Below, in pieces: positions 1-8,996 of a DNA stretch of 64,000 nucleotides. The notes under the pieces are model-generated. The model did not search any database, had not been told where the DNA came from, and saw only the letters and a list, made by a program, of their open reading frames with translations. Position numbers and translations under genes: made by a program. Every line of letters begins with the position of its first letter. Within the stretch, counting starts at the first letter, position 1. Origin of the DNA: Paraburkholderia sp. PGU19 (GTDB taxonomy: Bacteria > Pseudomonadota > Gammaproteobacteria > Burkholderiales > Burkholderiaceae); the NCBI RefSeq assembly GCF_013426915.1, contig NZ_AP023182.1:1240001-1304000 (forward strand), in the 5' to 3' direction.

Positions 1-1355
1 GACAACGTCGATCTGTCGCGGCCATTGAACGTCAGCAACGCAATGTCGGAGGGCGCGAAGCCCGCCGCGCTCGCCTGATCGAGCGCGGTGCGGGTTGCCT
101 CGAGCGCGTTGTTGTCCGCATACGTGAGCAGGCCGACATCCGATTCCGTGAACGGCCCTGCCGCTTCAATCGACATCGGCTCGCCCGACAATGCGTCCAG
201 AAAGCGCACCACATCGTGCGGGCTGCGATGGTTGGCCATCGCGCGTACTTCCACCCAGCCCGGCAATTCAACGCTCTTGTGGAAGTACAGTTTCTGCATC
301 GGGTCTTCCAGCCACCAGAGGCGGCCGTTCTTGCGCAACAACCGCTCGATCGGCGCGACCCATTCCTGGCGGAAATCCTGGCCTTCATCGACGATCACGG
401 TATCGAAGCATTCGGCGTCGTCCGGCGGCGCATCGAGCATGGCACGCTCGAGGGTCGCGTACACATGTTCGTCGGTGAAATCGACAGGCTGACCGACGCG
501 CGACGCCGCCTGCTGGCAGAGCTGATGATAAGTGAGCACGCTTGCGCCTTCGGGCGCAATGCGCCGAAGATGGTCCGCGAGCGGCCGGTTGAAGCACAGA
601 TAAAGCGCGCGCCTGTTTGCCGCGACGGCGTCGTCGAGCACGCGTATTGCAAGCTGCGTTTTACCCGAGCCCGCTGTGCCTCTCACACGCAACCTGAACG
701 GCTCGAACTCGATCGAGCGCGCCCACGTAGCAAGACCGCCCGCGACACGCGTCACGTGTCTGTTGACCTCGCCGATCATCGCGCGGACGTCGGGCGTCAG
801 CGAAAGCTCGTCAGCGAGAAACGCATGGATACGGGTGAGGCATGGCAGCGGCGCTTCGTCGGCGGGCAGAATGCGCTCGATGAGCTGCACCAGCCGTTCC
901 TTGCGTGAGGCATCGACGATACGTTCCGGATTGACGCCGGCGATGGCGGAATCCTTCACCCGATAGTCCGGGCAGTACAACATTTCTTCGAGCTTGTAGG
1001 TCTGCGCGCCGAACGCCCTGGTAAAGCGCTTGTGCATTCCGCCGATGGTTCGCGCAATCTGCGAGGGAACGCTTTTGCTCTTGCCCGCGTACAGCTTGAC
1101 GAGCCCATCGGGCGTCTCTTCGAGCGGACCGGACTTCTGCTCTATCACGAGCACGCGGCCGGACGGGCTCACAACCACGAAGTCGGCCTCGCCGAAAATC
1201 GAAAAGCCTTTATACAGTTGTGTCCAGTGCACGCCATGATAAACGGAGTACGTATCGGGCAAGCCGCGATGCAGCACACCAAGCGTTTCGATCTCACGCT
1301 TCGCGGCGCCGCTCACGATCCTGTCGTTCCAGCCAGCAGGGAAGATCCGTGCCAT
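1..1355 (-). CDS. NERD nuclease-domain / UvrD-like helicase protein, C-terminus cut by window edge
   Basis: An uninterrupted minus-strand frame runs from ATG at 1355 through base 1, so the 3' end lies outside the window. The N-terminal ~110 residues look like a NERD (nuclease-related) domain: GEADFVVVSPSGRVLVIEQK gives the D...E-x-K pattern of this restriction-endonuclease-like fold. About residue 225 a Walker A motif (GTAGSGKTQ) opens a superfamily-1 helicase domain, followed by DTVIVDEGQDF (Walker B, motif II). The family is known as NERD-UvrD proteins, often in accessory or defence settings; the exact substrate is unknown. It starts 23 bp after the WYL regulator stop, so the two are probably one operon. 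I infer a DNA-processing ATPase with nuclease activity; NERD assignment is by motif only. Confidence 0.85.
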   Translation of the reverse strand, partial: MARIFPAGWNDRIVSGAAKREIETLGVLHRGLPDTYSVYHGVHWTQLYKGFSIFGEADFVVVSPSGRVLVIEQKSGPLEETPDGLVKLYAGKSKSVPSQIARTIGGMHKRFTRAFGAQTYKLEEMLYCPDYRVKDSAIAGVNPERIVDASRKERLVQLIERILPADEAPLPCLTRIHAFLADELSLTPDVRAMIGEVNRHVTRVAGGLATWARSIEFEPFRLRVRGTAGSGKTQLAIRVLDDAVAANRRALYLCFNRPLADHLRRIAPEGASVLTYHQLCQQAASRVGQPVDFTDEHVYATLERAMLDAPPDDAECFDTVIVDEGQDFRQEWVAPIERLLRKNGRLWWLEDPMQKLYFHKSVELPGWVEVRAMANHRSPHDVVRFLDALSGEPMSIEAAGPFTESDVGLLTYADNNALEATRTALDQASAAGFAPSDIALLTFNGRDRSTL

Positions 1356-1378
1356 ATGTCAGCGTCTCCCGTTTGCCG

Positions 1379-2398
1379 CTATTTGCCGTACATGTTCGCA
1401 AGCTCGGCCGCTTCGGCGGCAAGTTCGGCCCGCAGGCTCGCCGGGCCAAGCACCTCGACGTTCGGCCCGAACGAGCGCAGCCACCAGCGCAGCCGCTGGC
1501 TCAGCATCACCGTGCCCTGCACATGCAGGGCATCATCCTTGCGCGTGTTCCTCTGGTCCTTCGACATCGGCGCTTCGAGCAGATGTTCGCCCGCCCCGCT
1601 GACGAACTTCAGCTTCAGCAGCACTTCCTTCTCGACCATGAAGTCAAAGCTGCGCTCCTGGCGGACATAGGCATCGAGCGAGAACGACGCGGGATACGCA
1701 AACGATTCCAGCATCGCTTTCGCGCTCGACAGACGATCGAGCCTGTACATCGTCGGGTTGGCCTTGCCTTCCGTGCCTGCTACCAGATAGACGAGGCCGC
1801 CCACTTCGACGATGCCGAACGGCAGAACCACTTTCGGACGATCGTTGTCCGTGTTGTGACGCGGACGGTAGACGATTTCCAGCTTCCGCTCTTCGAACAG
1901 CGCCCGCGAGACTTCCGAGAATTGCTCGCGATCGATCACGGGATAGTGCAGTGCAAAGCCGCCGCTCTCCACCGCGACCTTGCTCGCCCAACGCGAATAC
2001 TTGCGCTCGGTTTCGCTATTGGTCCTTTTCAGACGCGTTTCCGCGATCTCGAACATCGGCGTAAGCCACTCGGCCACCAGCTCCGGTATCTGCCGCGCGG
2101 AGAATCGCCTGAGGGTCTGCAACGCAAGCGCCTCGTCGAAGTTCATCATCGCACCCGCCTTCGCCGCCATGCCGCTTGCCCCGGCCTTCTTGCGCCACAT
2201 GGAAGCCGTGCCGCGCAGGGTCATCTCGACGAGACCGTCTTCCTCGAGCCTTGTCAAATGGCGGTGAATCGTCTTCGACGATGGCATGTTCTGCACCGTG
2301 TTCATCAGACGACGGTGGATATCCGGCGTACTGAGGTAATCCCCATGATTGGCTGCGTCGGGAAGGACGCGCATGATTTCGCGATCGATGTCGGACAT
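1379..2398 (-). CDS. WYL-domain transcriptional regulator (YafY-like)
   Basis: This 339-residue protein has an N-terminal winged-helix/DeoR-like region (residues ~1-70, with SSKTIHRHLTRLEEDGLVE as the recognition segment) and a central-to-C-terminal WYL module (about 150-330, including GIVEVGGLVYLVAGTEGK and RYLDR-like MYRLDRLSSA). WYL proteins are ligand- or nucleic-acid-sensing regulators, commonly encoded beside DNA-repair and phage-defence genes. It lies directly upstream of, and probably controls, the NERD-helicase gene, with a 23-bp gap. The ATG at 2398 is the first in frame and gives a full-length family member. Regulation of its own promoter in 2399-2560 is likely by analogy, not seen. 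Confidence 0.85.
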   Translation of the reverse strand: MSDIDREIMRVLPDAANHGDYLSTPDIHRRLMNTVQNMPSSKTIHRHLTRLEEDGLVEMTLRGTASMWRKKAGASGMAAKAGAMMNFDEALALQTLRRFSARQIPELVAEWLTPMFEIAETRLKRTNSETERKYSRWASKVAVESGGFALHYPVIDREQFSEVSRALFEERKLEIVYRPRHNTDNDRPKVVLPFGIVEVGGLVYLVAGTEGKANPTMYRLDRLSSAKAMLESFAYPASFSLDAYVRQERSFDFMVEKEVLLKLKFVSGAGEHLLEAPMSKDQRNTRKDDALHVQGTVMLSQRLRWWLRSFGPNVEVLGPASLRAELAAEAAELANMYGK

Positions 2399-2560
2399 TG
2401 AACGTTAGCGTTGTTTAGATGGAAGGTCTCGGCTTTATCGGCAGAGTGTGATGTTTTCTTGAGATCGCGCAGGGACGTGCGCATGATGCGAGGCGTCGTG
2501 TTGGGACCAGCGGCGCGTTGAATGTCGGTGCTGCCGATCGGGGTCGGCGTCCCCACGTCG

Positions 2561-2974
2561 TCAGAAATCTTCGGCCCAGCGTTCCCAGAAGCCGGGCTCA
2601 TCGTGATGTGCGTTAGTCTGCGCATACTCAAGGTCGAGCACGAGAAAGCGCATATGCGGCATGCGCAGCGAACCGTCCGGGTGTTCAAGAAATGCTTCGA
2701 GCGCGCGATAGGACGCGTCGCCGGGATCGTATGCAACGTCGATATAGATCGAGCCCCGGTAGCCCCTCATGATGCGTTCGTTCGCGACTTCGCCGCACGG
2801 TTGCCACGCGTAACCACGCGCATCAAGCCAGCCGACGATGGCAGCCCGCGCGGGATGCGATTCCCATGGGTACGGCGACGGAGTACCTGCGGGATCGTCG
2901 AAGAACGTGACGAACAGCGTGTCGCGCTGCTTCTGACGCGCAATTGCGTCGATGTGCTCGAGGCGTTGTGGCAT
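2561..2974 (-). CDS. Small protein of unknown function downstream of recD
   Basis: I do not recognise the family. The C-terminal 137 residues read as ordinary soluble protein: a helix-rich start (MPQRLEHIDAIARQKQRD), then FFDDP and several aromatic strands, ending in FWERWAEDF. The frame is also open upstream, and an alternative ATG at 3082 overlaps the recD stop as TGATG. The extra 36 residues from that start look less protein-like, so the internal ATG at 2974 was preferred. If the upstream start is used, it is translationally coupled to recD and is the fourth gene of the recCBD operon. Confidence is good that it is a gene, low on the start. Confidence 0.6.
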   Translation of the reverse strand: MPQRLEHIDAIARQKQRDTLFVTFFDDPAGTPSPYPWESHPARAAIVGWLDARGYAWQPCGEVANERIMRGYRGSIYIDVAYDPGDASYRALEAFLEHPDGSLRMPHMRFLVLDLEYAQTNAHHDEPGFWERWAEDF

Positions 2975-3081
2975 GGCGTGAGTGCAATCAGTGTGATAGG
3001 GCCCGGATCGTCGCATGCGAGCGGGACATATTGCGTCCCGGTCACCGCCCCACGATGCAGCAACGGGGACTCGCAGATCCA

Positions 3082-5202
3082 TCAGCTTTCGTCGAAACCT
3101 GCCGACAGACCACTCGCGCGCAGCACCCGTGCGCGCACCGCACGTTCGATCACCAATCTTCCACCCGCGCTCGCAACGGTCAGGAAACGCCGGGCGCGTG
3201 TAATGCCCGTATAAACGAGTTCGCGCGTCAACACTGTGCTCATCGTATCGGGCAGTACGAGCGCTGCATGCGTGAACTCGGAGCCCTGCGACTTGTGAAC
3301 GGTCAGCGCGAACACCGTTTCGACCGCCTGCAAGCGGCTCGGCAAAACCCACTTGATACGCTGCGAACCGTCACCCGCCGCGAAAGCGACACGCAGATTC
3401 CAGCCGTCGGCGGCCGCAGGCAGCGCGAGCGTGATGCCGATGTCGCCATTCATGAGGCCCAGTTCATAGTCGTTGCGCGTCACGAGCACGGGACGGCCGA
3501 CATACCATTCGCCCGTTGCCGCGATCAGTTGCTCTTCCTGAAGCATGCGCGCGACACGCCGGTTCAATCCTTCGACACCCCACGCGCCGCGCCGCAGCGC
3601 GCACAACAACTGGAACTCGCCGTGTGCGGCGAGCACGTCGTTCGCCCACGCATCGAATGCGCTCTGGGCCGATGCATGCACCGGCTGTTGGTCACGCAAC
3701 GTTTGCAGGTAATGCCGATAGCCGCGCCGCGCGGTCGCCGCGCTGTTCGCCCGGCCATTGCCGTTGCCGTTTGCGACGCCGTCCACGATGAGCGCCTTGA
3801 ACGCCGCGTCGCCTTTATCCGTGCCTTCGAGCAGCGCAAGATCGGCGTGATTGCTGGCCCACACATCCGCGACCCTGCCCGGCTCGCCGCTGTTGACGGC
3901 CTCGGCCAGTTGACCAATGCCGCTCTCCGCCGTAAAGCGATGGCTGAAGCGCAGCATTGCAATCGCCTGGTCGAGCGCGCCGCCACTGTCGTCGACGAGG
4001 CGGGACTCGATCGTTTCGCCCGTCGCCTGCTCCAGCCATGCCTGCGTCGCGCGCGTGTAATATCCGTCGCTGGCACGGCGGCACAGTTCGCCGAGCACGG
4101 CGCCCGCTTCCACCGACGCGAGCTGATCCTTGTCGCCGAGCAGAATCAGACGGGCCTGTTCGGGCAGCGCATCGAGCACCGCGTTCATCATTTCCAGATC
4201 GACCATCGAGCCTTCGTCGATCACCAGAACGTCGAGCGCGAGCGGATTGCCCGCGTGATGACGGAAGCGCCGCGTGTCGGGCCGCGTGCCGAGCAGTCGA
4301 TGCAGCGTGGTGACGGCGACGGGGATCGCTGCGCGGACCGTTTCGCCGTTGGCGAAGCCGTCAAGCGGCAGACGCTCGACAGCATTCGCTATCGATTCGT
4401 TAAGCCGTGCCGCAGCCTTGCCCGTCGGCGCGGCAAGCCGGATCCGCAGCGGCCTGCCCCCGTCGCCCGTCAGCGCCAGCGATTGCAACAGTGCGAGCAG
4501 CTTCACGACGGTCGTCGTCTTGCCCGTACCCGGTCCGCCCGTGACGATGCTGAACGCGCTGCGCGCAGCGAGCGCGCAGGCAAGCTTCTGCCAGTCGGCG
4601 CGCGTGCCGTCCTGCGTTGCCTGCTTAGGAAACAGCGTGTTGAGCGCATGGCGCAGGCTGCCGACATCCAATGCGCTTTCCAGTTGAACCGATGCGTCGA
4701 GACGTTGGCCGATTGCGCGGCACACGTTCTGCTCGTACTGCCAGTAGCGGCGCAGATAGAGCCGGGTGCCGACCAGCACCAGCGGCGTGTTGCCCTGCGC
4801 GTCGCCGACCAGGCTGGCATTGGCGAGCGCCGCGAGCCAGCGCTCCAGCGTGACGTCGGCCAATACCTTCGACGGCAGCGCAGCACTCTCGCCAGCATCG
4901 TCGTCTGCACGCGCGGCCAGGCCATCCGGCGGCAGCGACAGCGCGAAGGCGGGATCGCGAAGCGTCGCGACAAGATCGAGGCACGCATGGCCGCGCCCCA
5001 GCTGATGGCTCGCGAGCGCGGCGGCAAGAATCAGTAGTGCGTGGGCATCCGGCACTTCGCGAGCGAGAAAGCGGGCGAACGCGGCATCGACCTCGCGCAG
5101 CCAGCCATGCTCAACCCACTCCAGCAACAGGCGCCCGATCTGCTCGCGATCTCCCGCGCCCCGCACCAACGGGAGGAAGGTTTCAGACACTACTGTGCTC
5201 AT
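3082..5202 (-). CDS. recD: RecD, exodeoxyribonuclease V alpha subunit
   Basis: RecD is the fast 5'-to-3' helicase of RecBCD, which processes double-strand breaks and loads RecA at Chi sites. In this 706-residue protein the Walker A motif is at residues 221-230 (TGGPGTGKTT), followed by DVLVIDEGSMVD (motif II), LILLGDKDQLASVEAGAV (motif III) and the C-terminal LTVHKSQGSEF (motif V/VI region). Length is a little above that of E. coli RecD. Its ATG overlaps the recB stop by four bases (ATGA), which points to translational coupling within recC-recB-recD. No defect is visible. Confidence 0.96.
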   Translation of the reverse strand: MSTVVSETFLPLVRGAGDREQIGRLLLEWVEHGWLREVDAAFARFLAREVPDAHALLILAAALASHQLGRGHACLDLVATLRDPAFALSLPPDGLAARADDDAGESAALPSKVLADVTLERWLAALANASLVGDAQGNTPLVLVGTRLYLRRYWQYEQNVCRAIGQRLDASVQLESALDVGSLRHALNTLFPKQATQDGTRADWQKLACALAARSAFSIVTGGPGTGKTTTVVKLLALLQSLALTGDGGRPLRIRLAAPTGKAAARLNESIANAVERLPLDGFANGETVRAAIPVAVTTLHRLLGTRPDTRRFRHHAGNPLALDVLVIDEGSMVDLEMMNAVLDALPEQARLILLGDKDQLASVEAGAVLGELCRRASDGYYTRATQAWLEQATGETIESRLVDDSGGALDQAIAMLRFSHRFTAESGIGQLAEAVNSGEPGRVADVWASNHADLALLEGTDKGDAAFKALIVDGVANGNGNGRANSAATARRGYRHYLQTLRDQQPVHASAQSAFDAWANDVLAAHGEFQLLCALRRGAWGVEGLNRRVARMLQEEQLIAATGEWYVGRPVLVTRNDYELGLMNGDIGITLALPAAADGWNLRVAFAAGDGSQRIKWVLPSRLQAVETVFALTVHKSQGSEFTHAALVLPDTMSTVLTRELVYTGITRARRFLTVASAGGRLVIERAVRARVLRASGLSAGFDES

Positions 5203-8200
5203 GCAGCCTCCAGGTCGGCGAACTGGCCGTCGCCCGTGAACAGTTCGTCGAGCCGCTCGATCAGTTCGCGCGGCGGACGCTCGGCAAAAATGCCTTGCGT
5301 CGATGCATTCAGGCCGCGCAGGAACAGATACACCGCGCCGCCGATGTGCGTGTCGTAGTCGTAGCCAGCCAACCGCGCCTTCAGTTGCCGGTGCAAGGCA
5401 AGCAGATACAAAACGTATTGCAGGTCGTAGCGCGAGCGCAGGATCTGCGCGCGGATTCGCTCCGCGGTATAGGCCGCGTCGTCGGCGCCAAGCCAGTTCG
5501 ACTTGTAGTCGGCGACGTAGTAGCGGCCCTCGTGCTCGAACACGAGGTCCATGAAACCCTTGAGCATGCCGTTCAACTGTGCGGGTTCGATCATCGGGCG
5601 TTCAGCCTGGCCGACCGTATGCTCGCTGACGAGCCGGTCGAGGGCCGCCGTATCGACACGATGCGCGGCGAGCCAGAACTCCATTTCGCTGCTTGACGTG
5701 TGCAGTGCCGACATCCTGATCGTTGTCGCTTCGATCCCATGACCCGTATTCAGCAACAACGGTGTCGTGACGATCTGCTGGATCCACTGCGTCAACGGTT
5801 CGATCCAGCGCTCCCAGCCACGCACGCTACAACGGCGCGCGACCACTTCACGCAACGGCCGCGCATCCGCCGCAACCTGTGCGAACCCCTGCTGCGCCGC
5901 CCATTCGAGCAGGTCGTGCAGAAAGCTGCCCTCGTCGGAACCGCGCGGGAAGTCATGCAGTACGGATGCGCCCCGCGCAGCTACCGCGAGACGCGGCGGC
6001 GGCTCGGACAGCGGCGCGTCGCTCTGCTCGAGCTCGGCCTCGGCGTCGCGCGCCTCGATGAAGCCTTCTTCGCCCGGCGTATCCGGCGCGATGTACACGC
6101 CGTGGCTCTTCTTGAGACTCGAATAGCTCGCCACCGACCACGGCTCGCGCAGCACGCGCACCGACACACGCGCCTCGCCCTGCTGCGAGACGTCGTCACG
6201 GTGCGCGAGGCGGTCGTCACGCGATACGGGTGCAGGCGCAACCGCGATTCCGTCCGTTTCGCCGAGCGCGTCGTCGAGACACTGCTCGAGCCCGCCCGGC
6301 GCAAGAATCTGCGCGCCGTTCAGCAGATAGCCGATGGCGCTGCGCTCGAACTCCTTGAGCTCCGCGATGCCGATCCACGTTGCGTAGCGGGCGCGCGTGA
6401 GCGCCACGTACAGCTTGCGCAGGTCTTCGCCGAGCCGCTCGCGGTCGACCTTGTCCAGCACGCCGCCTGTATCGGCGAGCGCAACCAGCAGCTTGCCGTC
6501 GGCGTCGTGCCACTTGAATGGCATATCCTTCGCGTCGGCGGGACGATGGGCACCAACGAAGGGCAGGAACACGAGCGGATATTCAAGCCCCTTCGACTTG
6601 TGGATCGTCACCACCTTCACGAGATCGCCGTCGCTTTCCAGACGGATCTGCCGCGCGTCGCGGCCTTCCGCAGCCGCGCCGCGCTGTTCGACCAGATAGC
6701 GGATCAGCCCATGTTCGCCCTCGATCATCGTGCTCGCCTGCTGCAGCAGTTCCGCCAGATGCAGCAGGTCGGTCAGGATGCGCTCGCCGCTCTGCACGCG
6801 CGGCGCGCTGCCGGCATGCAGGCCGAGCAGGCGGGCGGGCACGCTGAAATCGTTCAGCAGACGGCGCAGCATGGGCAGCACGCCCTGACGCCGCCAGCAT
6901 TCGCGATAGCCGCGGAACTGCAGCACGCACGCTTCCCATGCCATCTCGTCGCCGTAGTACGCGTCGAGTTGCCCCCAGCCGAGACCGAGCGTCGCGGTGG
7001 CGAGCGCAGTGCGCACCAGCCGGCCGTCATCGGGGTTCGCGCAGGCCGCCAGCCAATGCTGCAGTTCGGCAGCCTGCGGGCTCTCGAACACCGAGTCCTT
7101 GTCCGACAGATAGACTGTGCGCACATTGCGGCTCGCCAGCGCCTTGCGGATCGCGTCGGCCTCGATGCGGTTATTGACGAGAACGGCGATGTCGCCGGGA
7201 CGCAATGGCTTCAGTTCCGCGCCGCCCACGGCGCCAAACCCTGCCTTGCCACGCTGGCCGAGATCGAGCAGGCGCACCATTTCCGTGGCGCAGCTCTGCG
7301 CCATGCGGTCGATATACGCGGACTTGCTGAGCGGCCTGCCATCGTCAGATGCGGGCAGCCACCATGCCGTCAACGCGCGCGGCGCTTGGCCATCGACGAC
7401 GAACGCATCCTCCCGGCCTTTCGCGGCCACCTGAATAAAGGGCACGGGATTGCCGTTCCTCTCGCGGAACAGGAATGCGCCCGCGCCTTCCAGGCGCTGT
7501 TCCGCGATGTTGAAACAGTGATTGGTCGCGGCGACCATCGCGTTCGTCGAGCGGAAGTTGGTCGCGAGCGTGTAGAGCCGCGATCCGCACGAGCGGCGCG
7601 CAGCGAGATACGTGAAGATGTCCGCGCCGCGGAACGCGTAGATCGCCTGCTTCGGATCGCCGATCAGGATGAGCGCGTTGGTCGCCTCCGTCTGCGCTGC
7701 GTCGTCTGCCTGAAGATAGACGGTATTGAAGATGCGGTACTGGATGGGATCGGTGTCCTGAAACTCGTCGATCAGCGCGACAGGAAACTGTTTGCGGACG
7801 ACCTCCGCAAGATGCTCGCCGTTCGGGCCGTTCAACGCCTCGTCGAGGCGCGTCAGCAGATCGTCGAAACCCATCTGCGCGCGGCGCGCCTGTTCCGCAG
7901 CGAAACGCTCGGCCACCCAGCGCGCCGCGTGCGAGAGCAGGTCGTCGCACGCTTCTGGCAGCGCGGCCAGCGCCGCGCGCAGTGTCTCGAGCGCGGCGAA
8001 GCCAGGATGTGAAGGCGGTGTGCCGTGCTGGCAATACTGCGCGAGGCCACCGGGTGTGAGACGCGCCCAGCCGTTTTCATTCAGCGCGGGCAATGTCAGC
8101 AGCGGATCGCCTGCCCATTCGGTCAGCGCCGCAAACCACTTTTTGCAGTTGGCCGCGCCCAGCTCTCTGCCCGTAAATTGTTTGGCCGCTCTGGCCGCAT

Positions 8201-8996
8201 CGAGCGCAGTCTCCATTTCGGCGGGCCAGTTGCTCCACGGCGCCTTCAACTCGGCGAGCCGCCGGCCAGCCTCGTCCCGTGCCGCCTGCAGGGCTTCAGC
8301 GGGGGCCTGCGCGTCGGCCAGCAGCGGTGCGACGTCGATCAGGTTGCGCAGCTTCTTCTGCAACTCCGGCGGCCCGGAGACCCATTCGCTCACCGTGGCC
8401 GCATCCGCAGCGTCGAGCGGCGCCATGAACGTGCGCCAGTAGTCGCGCACGACTTCGGCGAGCAACTCGCTCTGGTCGGTTTCGAGCGTCTGCGTAAACA
8501 GACTGTCGCTATCGAATGCATGCTCTCGCAGCATCCGGTTGCACCACGCGTGAATCGTCGATACCGCCGCTTCATCCATCCACTCGGCGGCGAGCTGCAA
8601 ACGGCGTGCACAGGCGGCCCACTGATTCGGCGGGTATGCATCGCGCAATGCGTGCAGCAAGTCGGTCTTGTCGGGCGCAAGCGGCGTGACATCCTGAGGC
8701 TCGGCCTGAAAATAGCCGGCCGCGTCCGTTAGCCGCGCACGGATGCGCTCGCGCAGTTCCTTCGTCGCGGCATCTGTGAACGTCACCACGAGAATCTCGG
8801 GCGGCGTCAGCGGACGTGCGTGCTCGTTCGACGGATCGTGTCCGAGCACCAGCCGCACGTAGAGCATCGCGATCGTGAAGGTCTTGCCCGTCCCTGCGCT
8901 TGCTTCGATCAGACTGCGGCCGGTCAGCGAAAAGCGCAGCGGGTCGAGCGGCTGCGGCGCGCCCGTCAGGGTCGCCGGAAGGTTGGGGGCGTTCAT
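5199..8996 (-). CDS. recB: RecB, exodeoxyribonuclease V beta subunit
   Basis: RecB is the 3'-to-5' helicase and sole nuclease of RecBCD. The 1265-residue protein has Walker A at residues 31-40 (EASAGTGKTF), motif II (VALIDEFQDTDPIQYRI, ~residue 410), the helicase motif VTIHKSKGLEYPLVF near 770, and the C-terminal RecB-family nuclease with EGSFLHDLLEW and the catalytic YVADYKSNWLG (D and K). Stop and start overlaps with recC upstream (ATGA at 8993-8996) and recD downstream (ATGA at 5199-5202) show a single coupled operon. Domain order and length are normal; all key residues are present. Confidence 0.97.
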   Translation of the reverse strand: MNAPNLPATLTGAPQPLDPLRFSLTGRSLIEASAGTGKTFTIAMLYVRLVLGHDPSNEHARPLTPPEILVVTFTDAATKELRERIRARLTDAAGYFQAEPQDVTPLAPDKTDLLHALRDAYPPNQWAACARRLQLAAEWMDEAAVSTIHAWCNRMLREHAFDSDSLFTQTLETDQSELLAEVVRDYWRTFMAPLDAADAATVSEWVSGPPELQKKLRNLIDVAPLLADAQAPAEALQAARDEAGRRLAELKAPWSNWPAEMETALDAARAAKQFTGRELGAANCKKWFAALTEWAGDPLLTLPALNENGWARLTPGGLAQYCQHGTPPSHPGFAALETLRAALAALPEACDDLLSHAARWVAERFAAEQARRAQMGFDDLLTRLDEALNGPNGEHLAEVVRKQFPVALIDEFQDTDPIQYRIFNTVYLQADDAAQTEATNALILIGDPKQAIYAFRGADIFTYLAARRSCGSRLYTLATNFRSTNAMVAATNHCFNIAEQRLEGAGAFLFRERNGNPVPFIQVAAKGREDAFVVDGQAPRALTAWWLPASDDGRPLSKSAYIDRMAQSCATEMVRLLDLGQRGKAGFGAVGGAELKPLRPGDIAVLVNNRIEADAIRKALASRNVRTVYLSDKDSVFESPQAAELQHWLAACANPDDGRLVRTALATATLGLGWGQLDAYYGDEMAWEACVLQFRGYRECWRRQGVLPMLRRLLNDFSVPARLLGLHAGSAPRVQSGERILTDLLHLAELLQQASTMIEGEHGLIRYLVEQRGAAAEGRDARQIRLESDGDLVKVVTIHKSKGLEYPLVFLPFVGAHRPADAKDMPFKWHDADGKLLVALADTGGVLDKVDRERLGEDLRKLYVALTRARYATWIGIAELKEFERSAIGYLLNGAQILAPGGLEQCLDDALGETDGIAVAPAPVSRDDRLAHRDDVSQQGEARVSVRVLREPWSVASYSSLKKSHGVYIAPDTPGEEGFIEARDAEAELEQSDAPLSEPPPRLAVAARGASVLHDFPRGSDEGSFLHDLLEWAAQQGFAQVAADARPLREVVARRCSVRGWERWIEPLTQWIQQIVTTPLLLNTGHGIEATTIRMSALHTSSSEMEFWLAAHRVDTAALDRLVSEHTVGQAERPMIEPAQLNGMLKGFMDLVFEHEGRYYVADYKSNWLGADDAAYTAERIRAQILRSRYDLQYVLYLLALHRQLKARLAGYDYDTHIGGAVYLFLRGLNASTQGIFAERPPRELIERLDELFTGDGQFADLEAA

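Noticed and set aside
5700..8012. Long plus-strand open frame (770 codons) opposite recB, and similar ones opposite recD, recC and the WYL gene (2944-5037, 11119-12843, 1220-2401)
   Set aside because: These are antisense shadows produced by high-GC codon bias. Their products are Arg/Ala/His-rich with no domains, while the opposite strand encodes complete RecBCD and WYL proteins.
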